From: Rhodocaloribacter sp964552015
GTDB lineage: Bacteria; Bacteroidota; Rhodothermia; Rhodothermales; ISCAR-4553
Length of the DNA: 36,333 bases
NCBI GenBank assembly: GCA_964552015.1
Contig: CAZKFR010000034.1
Location: 1-36,333 of the forward strand
Reading direction: 5' to 3'
Part shown: positions 26,356 to 32,337 of the stretch, one piece after another
Layout: every line of letters begins with the position of its first letter
Position numbering within the stretch: the stretch's first letter is position 1
Translations under genes and position numbers: made by a program
The notes under the pieces: generated by a model
The model's input: only the letters and a program-made list of their open reading frames with translations
What the model was told of the DNA's origin: nothing
Databases searched by the model: none

Positions 26356-26896
26356 GCCGCACGAACCCGCCGATCATGGCCCGCGCATCGTCCACGCTGA
26401 TGAATACATCCGGATCGACGGCTCGCAGTTGTTCCACGACGAACGGGGTCTCGCGGGAAGGCACCACCAGAATGAGGATCTCGACGTTCCCCTCGCGCCC
26501 GCGACCGGTCACCTCGGTCACGGCATAGCCGGCGGCCCGCAGCCGCTCGGCCGCCTCGTGCCACGTCGGGATACCGCCGGCACCGACCCGGTCCCGGAAG
26601 ATGGCGCGAATCACCTGCAGGCCCGGCAGCAACCGCTCGGCCAGCCAGACGCCCACGTAGTTGCCCGTGGCGAAGCCGGCCGCATAGCCGAAGACGTGCA
26701 GCCACGAGTCCAGATGCTTGAGGGCGTTCCCGACCGCCACCACCCAGATCAGCACCTCGAAGAAACCGATCGTTGCGGCCAGCACCCGCTGCCCCCGCAC
26801 GGCCACGATCGTCCGCAGGGTCGCCATCGACACGTCGATGATGCGCAGGGCAAAGATGAGCAGGGCCCCCACCGGAGCCGCAAACAGGGTATCCAT
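26318..26896 (-). CDS. UPF0316 membrane protein (DUF5698-DUF2179)
   Basis: The 192-aa protein has three membrane helices in its first 95 residues (ALLIFALRIIDVSMATLRTIVAVRGQRVLAATIGFFEVLIWVVAVGNAL, then YAAGFATGNYVGVWLAERL), as in DUF5698, and a cytosolic DUF2179 domain (about 105-180: GYAVTEVTGRGREGNVEILILVVPSRETPFVVEQLRAVDPDVFISVDDARAM). DUF2179 occurs in small-ligand-sensing membrane proteins of unknown role. Start ATG 26896. The stop is at 26318-26320, inside the repeat flanking the gap; the annotation is unaffected if the gap is collapsed. The family call is by sequence resemblance. Confidence 0.88.
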   Translation of the reverse strand: MDTLFAAPVGALLIFALRIIDVSMATLRTIVAVRGQRVLAATIGFFEVLIWVVAVGNALKHLDSWLHVFGYAAGFATGNYVGVWLAERLLPGLQVIRAIFRDRVGAGGIPTWHEAAERLRAAGYAVTEVTGRGREGNVEILILVVPSRETPFVVEQLRAVDPDVFISVDDARAMIGGFVRPGGRKMPYPAQV

Positions 26897-27006
26897 GCCA
26901 GGAGGCCGTCAGGTTCGAAATGCACGATGCAACCAGCGCCGGGCAGACCGGTTCGTGGCGGACGGCTGATTTTATGCGAAGACGTCGCCGCTACGAAGAC
27001 GTTGCT

Positions 27007-28476
27007 TCAGGGCAGGAGGAGCAGGCGCCGCGTGGCGACGGGGCGGCCGTCCACGAGCAGGCGGTAGAGGTACACCCCGGCTGCGAGTCGCTGCCCGGCG
27101 GCATCCCGGCCATCCCACACGAGCGCCTGCTCGCCCACGTCGTGGCCGGCGGCCTGCGTATGCACGACCCGTCCCATCAGGTCATAGACGGCGAGCACGA
27201 CCTGCGCGGGCCGCGCCAGCCCGACGGGAATCGTCGTGCGGTGCCGGAACGGGTTCGGGTAGGCCGCACCCAGCCGAAACGCCGGCCGGGTCGCTTCGTC
27301 CTCCACGGCCGTCACCGTGGGCGTGAACCGGTAGATACGGCCGTCGAACGCGCAGACGTAGACCTCCCCCTGTGCGTCGACGCCGAACGAGGCGATGCCG
27401 AGCCCCGTCTCCGCGATCAATGTGCTGCTCGCCTGCGTGCCGTCATAGTCCAGCGCCCAGATCCGCCCCGAGACGAAGTCACCGTAGAGATAGCGGCCGC
27501 TGAGCCCGGGCACCCCCGGCCCGCGGTAGACGTAGCCGCCCGTGATCGAGCTGCCCACGTCGTGGCCGTACTCCCACACCGGCAGCGTCAGGCCGGACGC
27601 GTCGCACCCCACGGCCGGCTCGAAGCAATGCGCGCCCTCCATCACGTCCCATCCGTAGTTCTTCCCTTTCTCCACCACGTTGATCTCCTCCCAGGCGTTC
27701 TGTCCCACGTCGGCCAGCCACAGGCGTCCGGTCGCCGGGTCGAAGCTGAAGCGCCAGGGGTTGCGAAAGCCGTACGCATAGAGTTCCTCCCGGAAGCCCG
27801 GCTGCCCGACGAACGGGTTGTCCGGCGGGATGCCGTAGTTCAGGCCGGGGTCGGGATGGTCCACGTCCAGACGCAGCAGGCCGCCCAGCAGCGTGGCGGG
27901 GTTCTGGCCGTGCTCGAGCGGGTCGCCGCCGCTGCCGCCGTCGCCCAGCCCCACGTAGAGGTAGCCGTCCGACCCGAAGGCCAGCTGTCCGGCATTGTGG
28001 TTGGAGAAGGGCTGCTCCACCTCCAGCAGGATCGTCTCGCTGGCCGGGTCGGCCCGGCCCGGATCGTTCGGGTCGACGGCGAAGCGGGCGATGACGGTCC
28101 GGCGCGGGCTCGCGGCCGTGTAGTTGACGAAGAACAGGCCGTTCGTGGCAAAGTCGGGGTGGAAGGCCAGGCCGAGCAGCCCCTCCTCGTTGCCGGCGTC
28201 GTTGACTCGGTCCCGGATGTCGAGGAACACCGGGGCGGCCTCCACGTCGGCGCGGTTCTCGAAGACACGGATGCGGCCGGCCTGCTCGACGACGAAGAGG
28301 CGGTTCGTCCCGTCGCCGGGGTGCTGCAGATCCACCGGGCGCGTGAACGTCAGGTTCGGGAAGGCCACCTCGAGGTCACCGGTGCGGGGCGCGCCCTCCT
28401 CCGCGGCGGGGGTGGACTGGCCGCAGGCGGGCGTCAGGAGCCATGTGCCGAGGAGCAGCAGGAACGGGAAGCGCAT
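27007..28476 (-). CDS. Secreted PQQ-type sugar dehydrogenase with T9SS sorting domain
   Basis: The 489-aa protein has an N-terminal signal sequence (MRFPFLLLLGTWLLTPACGQ), a six-bladed GSDH beta-propeller like soluble aldose/sorbosone dehydrogenases (EEGLLGLAFHPDFATNGLFFVNY, SNHNAGQLAFGSDGYLYVGLGDGG, GFRNPWRFSFDPATGRLWLADVGQ, ITGGYVYRG), and a C-terminal type A T9SS sorting domain (about 405-489: AYPNPFRHRTTIPVGL ... YDLMGRVV ... LAAGVYLYRLLVDGR). The sorting domain should send it through the type IX system to the cell surface or medium. The signal has a cysteine at residue 18 (LTPAC) resembling a lipobox. Start ATG 28476; the frame upstream overlaps the next gene and lacks homology. Confidence 0.92.
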   Translation of the reverse strand: MRFPFLLLLGTWLLTPACGQSTPAAEEGAPRTGDLEVAFPNLTFTRPVDLQHPGDGTNRLFVVEQAGRIRVFENRADVEAAPVFLDIRDRVNDAGNEEGLLGLAFHPDFATNGLFFVNYTAASPRRTVIARFAVDPNDPGRADPASETILLEVEQPFSNHNAGQLAFGSDGYLYVGLGDGGSGGDPLEHGQNPATLLGGLLRLDVDHPDPGLNYGIPPDNPFVGQPGFREELYAYGFRNPWRFSFDPATGRLWLADVGQNAWEEINVVEKGKNYGWDVMEGAHCFEPAVGCDASGLTLPVWEYGHDVGSSITGGYVYRGPGVPGLSGRYLYGDFVSGRIWALDYDGTQASSTLIAETGLGIASFGVDAQGEVYVCAFDGRIYRFTPTVTAVEDEATRPAFRLGAAYPNPFRHRTTIPVGLARPAQVVLAVYDLMGRVVHTQAAGHDVGEQALVWDGRDAAGQRLAAGVYLYRLLVDGRPVATRRLLLLP

Positions 28477-28552
28477 GGGCAGGCACCGGGGCGAGCAACG
28501 GGGACGGGCGATGCCCGTTCCACCCGTGCCCCCGGCCTTCGTTCCCCCGCGC

Positions 28553-29191
28553 TCAGCCCTCCAGATCGAGCCGGAAGCGTGGGCGCCCCCCCTCCTCCAC
28601 CGGTACGAACCCCATCCGCCGGAGGTAGCGCCGGTGGGCCGGGCTGCCGTCGTCGGCCACCAGGTACCGGATGCCCGCCGCCCGGAAGAAGGCCCGCTTT
28701 TCCTCGAACACATAGCGTCCGGCCCGGTAGTCGCGGTAGCCGGGGATGACGAAGTCGAGGTGCACATGCAGGGTGTCGTCGCCTACGCGCTCGCCGATGA
28801 ACAGGCCGGCGGGCACGGCGTCGCGGAGGATGAAGAACGCCACGGAGACGGCATCGGGGCGAAAATCGAAGCCGGGCTGGTCCTTCGCGATGAGGGCGGC
28901 GTGCTGCTCGAGGAAACGCCGCAGGTAGCCGTCGTCCGGGGCTACTTCCAGCAGGCTGAACGCCTCCTTCCGCCCGAACAGCTCGCGCAGGTAATACAGG
29001 TTGATGAGCACGATGATGAAGTTGACCAGCACGACCGGATAGGCCTCGATGAGCAGCCCGTAGATCACGAACGTGATGGCGCCCAGCATGTTGATGATGC
29101 GCAGCTTGAGGATCGAGCGCATCATCAGCGAGACGGCCACGAGCACCGAGGCCACATAGCCGATGATTTCGTAAAGGGTCTGGGTATCCAT
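28553..29191 (-). CDS. YgjV-like membrane protein with GNAT-like C-terminal domain
   Basis: The 212-aa product starts MDTQTLYEIIGYVASVLVAVSLMM and has three helices in the first 70 residues (about 8-24, 32-48, 52-68), resembling the YgjV membrane family. Residues 80-210 are soluble; VSVAFFILRDAVPAGLFIGERVGDDTLHVHLDFVIPGYRDYRAGRYVFEE and AAGIRYLVADDGSPAHRRYLRRMGFVPV have the look of an acetyltransferase (GNAT) fold, including the terminal YxxxGF. An upstream in-frame ATG at 29215 would add eight residues. The gene is 76 nt before the sugar dehydrogenase. The biochemical role is not known. Confidence 0.75.
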   Translation of the reverse strand: MDTQTLYEIIGYVASVLVAVSLMMRSILKLRIINMLGAITFVIYGLLIEAYPVVLVNFIIVLINLYYLRELFGRKEAFSLLEVAPDDGYLRRFLEQHAALIAKDQPGFDFRPDAVSVAFFILRDAVPAGLFIGERVGDDTLHVHLDFVIPGYRDYRAGRYVFEEKRAFFRAAGIRYLVADDGSPAHRRYLRRMGFVPVEEGGRPRFRLDLEG

Positions 29192-29235
29192 GCCGAAGGC
29201 GATGACGCGGAACATACGGAACGCCGGAGAATACG

Positions 29236-29268
29236 GCGGCCCGCGCTCCGATGGCGAGCGCGGGCCGC
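29236..29268 (-). terminator. Perfect 13-bp GC-rich hairpin
   Basis: GCGGCCCGCGCTC (29236-29248) is exactly complementary in inverted orientation to GAGCGCGGGCCGC (29256-29268), with a 7-nt loop. It lies 25 nt past the stop of the PKD membrane protein and before the YgjV-like gene. On the minus strand it is followed by CGTATTCTCC, with no real T-run, so it is a strong structure of terminator or mRNA-end type rather than a textbook intrinsic terminator. Confidence 0.6.
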
Positions 29269-29276
29269 GAAAATCA

Positions 29277-29289
29277 CGTCGATTCGACG
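29277..29289. repeat. 13-bp palindrome CGTCGATTCGACG
   Basis: A perfect palindrome around a central T, positioned 3 nt beyond the stop of the PKD protein and just before the large hairpin. Possibly part of the same 3'-end structure or a protein site; nothing more can be said. Confidence 0.35.
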
Positions 29290-29292
29290 AAT

Positions 29293-31293
29293 TCACCCCC
29301 CGAGCCCGATGGCCCGGAGGAACGTATCGATCAGGGTCGGCCGCCGGAACTGGCAGCCGATCTGCCCGAAGATCAGTGTCAGCACGGCGATCAGGAAGCC
29401 GACGATCCCCCAGTCGATGACCGTCCCGATCAGGCAGGGCAGGCCGATCTCGAAGATCGACAGGATGCCAAAGATGATGGCAATCACCGTCAGGACAATC
29501 TCGATGAGGCTCAGCAGTTCGATGAGTTGCTGAAGCAGGCGGCAGCCGCCGGCCGCCGGTGCGCACATCAGCGCCCACAGGATGAGCAGGGCCGCGCCGG
29601 CCACGGCCAGCCCGATCCCGATGCCAGCCACGACGACGTTCGAGGCGCACGCTCCGCCAAAGACGAGCACCAGGCCGACGATCAGCAGGATCAGGCCAAG
29701 AATGCGGATCAGTTCGCACCAGGGCGCCGGTTGCGGCGGGGGCGGCCCATCGCCTCCACCGCCATCCCCGTCCCCACCCCCATCGCCTCCGCCGCCGGGG
29801 CAGACCGTCACCTCGATCTCCTCTCCATACCGGGCATCCGGGCACCCGGCCGGGCCGGCGACCGACACCGAGACGAAGTGCGCGCCTGCCCCAAATAAAT
29901 GAGTCGTGGTCGCCTCCTCGGAGGTGCCCGTCTGGCCGTCACCGAAATCCCAGGTGAACGGCCCCACAGCGGTTCCCGCGACCTCGGCCGTGAGCGTGAC
30001 GGCGCGTTCGCCGCTGCGGGCACAGTCGCCCTCCTCCACCCGCAGGCCCGTGATCTCCGGGCAGACCGTCGCACAGGCTTCCACCGTGAACCCTTCCGTG
30101 GCCAGGTCGGTGCAGCCGTCGGGCCACGTGACGACGACGGCCACGGACGCCTCGTGGGTCGCTGCGGCGTCCAGGGTGTGCGTCACCTGGTTTGCTTCGG
30201 TCGTGTAGGCGGCCCCGTCGGAGAACTCCCAGGCGAAGGACGCCGGTGCCTCCGGCCCGTCGGTCGTCGCCGTGACGGTCACGGTGCGGCGGCCGTCCAC
30301 GCAGGGTCCCATCTCCACGTGCAGCCGCTGCACACGGTAGGCATCGCATCCGTCGGCGCACGGCGGGACGGACAGGGGCGGATCGAGTGGCACGGGGTCG
30401 CAGTCGTCGAACGGCGGCGCGAAGACGACGCGAGGCCCATAGGCCACCGGCGGCAGGCCCGCCGCGGGCGCCTCGTACGCATGCGTGACCGGATCGTCGA
30501 GGTAGTCATCGGACGCGACCGTCTCGCCCGGCCCGGCCATCACGGGCGGGCCGTTCGTGTCGTCGCCGAAGTCGAGGTAGGCCACCGTCGTCTCGCTCCC
30601 GCCGGTGACGGTGAAGCGGAACGTGACCGGCACCCGGCCATCGACGCATTCGTCGCCCACCTCGACGACCTCGATCGTGGCCGTGGGGCACTCGGGCGGA
30701 CACGGGTCGAACGGCCCCACGGTGAGGGGCGTCGCACCGGGGCACCCTTCCGGCAGGATGAACGCGAACGTGGAGGTGTACGGGCCGCCCGGCGGGTACG
30801 ACACGGTGCGCGTCATCTCGGATGTGGTGAGCAGCGCCGCCTCGTCCTCGCCATTGCCGAAGTCCCACGTGTAGACCGTGTTCGGCGGCACCCCGCCGGC
30901 GGTCGCCTTCAGCGTCACCTCGATCAGCCCCTCCTTGCAGCCCTCCACCGCCACCACCTCCAGCGTCACGGCGGGGCACGGATCGTCCTCGCCCCGGCAG
31001 GGCAGGTCCCCGTTCCACTCGGCTTTCGGGCAGTCGCCCCCGGTGCACTCGGCGTGCACCTTGACGCCGTCGCCGCACCGGAGGCCATCCACGGGATACG
31101 CCACGCCCTCGTGCAGGACGGCCGTCCACGTGCCGCCCGCCTCCACCTCAGCCTCCACCGGGCCGAAGCCATTGACCGTGACGGCCACCTTCGGGCAGTC
31201 TTCCGCCGTACCGCTGACCTCGACGCGCAGGGGATGGCTGGTGTCGCTCCCCCCCAGGATACCAGATACCCCGGTGATGATGATCTGGCACAT
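29293..31293 (-). CDS. Cysteine-framed tandem PKD protein with four C-terminal membrane helices
   Basis: 666 aa, no signal peptide: it starts MCQIIITGVSGILGGSDTSH. Residues 20-100 form a Cys-containing beta domain. Four PKD-like modules follow (about 106-198, 202-312, 316-407, 411-498), each with a YTWDFGNG/WDFGDG-type core. Each module is framed by four cysteines in a fixed pattern: C, about 13 residues, C, about 60-80 residues, C, about 13, C, then three residues to the next module. A Gly/Asp-rich linker (499-515) and PPPPQP lead to four membrane helices (about 527-550, 552-577, 592-617, 623-645). GAGAGG-type spacing upstream (GAGAGG, 7 nt before ATG 31293) supports the start. I recognise the PKD fold but no named protein family; the function is unknown. 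Confidence 0.8.
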   Translation of the reverse strand: MCQIIITGVSGILGGSDTSHPLRVEVSGTAEDCPKVAVTVNGFGPVEAEVEAGGTWTAVLHEGVAYPVDGLRCGDGVKVHAECTGGDCPKAEWNGDLPCRGEDDPCPAVTLEVVAVEGCKEGLIEVTLKATAGGVPPNTVYTWDFGNGEDEAALLTTSEMTRTVSYPPGGPYTSTFAFILPEGCPGATPLTVGPFDPCPPECPTATIEVVEVGDECVDGRVPVTFRFTVTGGSETTVAYLDFGDDTNGPPVMAGPGETVASDDYLDDPVTHAYEAPAAGLPPVAYGPRVVFAPPFDDCDPVPLDPPLSVPPCADGCDAYRVQRLHVEMGPCVDGRRTVTVTATTDGPEAPASFAWEFSDGAAYTTEANQVTHTLDAAATHEASVAVVVTWPDGCTDLATEGFTVEACATVCPEITGLRVEEGDCARSGERAVTLTAEVAGTAVGPFTWDFGDGQTGTSEEATTTHLFGAGAHFVSVSVAGPAGCPDARYGEEIEVTVCPGGGGDGGGDGDGGGGDGPPPPQPAPWCELIRILGLILLIVGLVLVFGGACASNVVVAGIGIGLAVAGAALLILWALMCAPAAGGCRLLQQLIELLSLIEIVLTVIAIIFGILSIFEIGLPCLIGTVIDWGIVGFLIAVLTLIFGQIGCQFRRPTLIDTFLRAIGLGG

Positions 31294-31768
31294 GATCGTA
31301 CCTCTCGCTGGTTGTGAGTGAAGCCTTCATAGAGGCACGATCTGCCGTCATGGCGTCCCCTTGGCTGTTTTCTGGCAACCGGAAGAACCTGCCCGGTGAG
31401 CCGGATATCTTCCCGCCGGTATTCCAAGCGCGCCGGCACGCCGTTGACGTTTCCGGAGAGCGTGCCGGCGACCCCTTCGCTCGTGGACAACACGTTTTCG
31501 CCGGCGACACGCGGACCACCAGCTCGCGGCAAGGCCCCACCCGGATGGAAGAAGCACCGTGAAAAAAAAGTTGTTTCTTCGTACCTTACGCCCCCATAGC
31601 GGTCGGCTTCAGTTTGTTCGTGAGACAGCCTGTTCCATCCGCTATAGTGGCTATAGCTCAAGCACGTTGATTTTGGATCAGGTTATCTCGCCCGTGACGG
31701 ATTCCGGGTACTTCCGTCCGGCGCCGGGTGCATCTCGCCCATCCCTCCCCCGTTTGTCGCAAAGGTCC
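31294..31768. other. Gene-free divergent region between PKD protein and sigma factor
   Basis: A 475-nt stretch separating divergent genes. Several short frames on both strands are open but have no start context, no family resemblance and overlap each other. It holds an 11-bp inverted repeat (separate entry) and a direct repeat GCTATAG at 31641-31647 and 31650-31656, in which TATAGT (31643-31648) could be a -10 element for the sigma gene, without a convincing -35. Confidence 0.6.
31431..31470. repeat. 11-bp perfect inverted repeat
   Basis: CGCCGGCACGC (31431-31441) and GCGTGCCGGCG (31460-31470) are perfect inverted copies separated by 18 nt. They lie about 140 nt upstream of the PKD gene start and 300 nt upstream of the sigma start, so not at a gene end. 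It could be an operator or a leader structure; chance is possible in GC-rich DNA. Confidence 0.4.
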
Positions 31769-32317
31769 ATGGTCCAGCCGGTTACAGCGTTGTTGCAAGC
31801 TGCGCGAGAAGGCGATACGCGGGCCTTCGATACCCTCTATGAAACGATCTACGAGGAACTGCACCGCCTGGCGCACCGGGTCCGCAGCGGCTGTGGCAAC
31901 GTGACGCTGAGCACCACCGGGCTCGTGCATGAGGCCTACCTGCACCTGATCCCGTCGAAGGACCTGAACTGGCAGGACCGCACCCACTTCTTTCGTGTGG
32001 CGGCGCGGGCCATGCGGCAGGTGCTCGTGCGGGAGGCCCGCCGGCGCAAGGCCCTCAAGCGCGGCGGCAACGTCCTGACGGTCACCTTCGACGACCGAGT
32101 GCACGCCGCCGTCGATGAAGACGACCTGCTGTTGCTGGACGAGGCGCTGTCCCGGCTCGAAGCGCTGGATGCGCGGCAGGCCCGGGTGGTCGAGTGCCGG
32201 TTCTTCGGCGGCCTGACCATCGAGGAGACGGCCGAGGCGCTGGGCGTCGGCACGGCGACCGTCAAGCGCGACTGGCGGGTGGCCCGTGCCTACCTTGTCC
32301 GGGCTCTCGCCGGCTGA
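31769..32317 (+). CDS. ECF-type RNA polymerase sigma factor (TIGR02999-like)
   Basis: The 182-aa protein has sigma region 2 (LLQAAREGDTRAFDTLYETIYEELHRLAHRV, then LVHEAYLHLI and HFFRVAARAMRQVLVREARRR) and region 4 with a helix-turn-helix (LDARQARVVECRFFGGLTIEETAEALGVGTATVKRDWRVARAYL, about 134-178). It resembles the TIGR02999 group, which is often encoded beside serine/threonine kinases, as here: the kinase follows after 20 nt on the same strand. The start ATG 31769 has AAAGG a few nt upstream and begins the domain at once; a longer frame from 31559 has no homology. There is no anti-sigma gene in sight, so control through the kinase is a reasonable guess. Confidence 0.93.
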   Translation: MVQPVTALLQAAREGDTRAFDTLYETIYEELHRLAHRVRSGCGNVTLSTTGLVHEAYLHLIPSKDLNWQDRTHFFRVAARAMRQVLVREARRRKALKRGGNVLTVTFDDRVHAAVDEDDLLLLDEALSRLEALDARQARVVECRFFGGLTIEETAEALGVGTATVKRDWRVARAYLVRALAG

Positions 32318-32337
32318 ACCTAACCCGCACCCCCTCC

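Noticed and set aside
26163..26705. Open frame running across the N stretch
   Set aside because: It exists only because Ns do not encode stops; it overlaps the UPF0316 gene in another frame.
31314..31661. Short frames on both strands between the PKD and sigma genes
   Set aside because: They overlap each other, have no recognisable domain, and the start context is poor.
31649..31722. tRNA-like beginning GTGGCTATAGCTCAA
   Set aside because: No matching 3' acceptor strand, no T-arm GGTTCGAATCC block and no credible anticodon stem follow.
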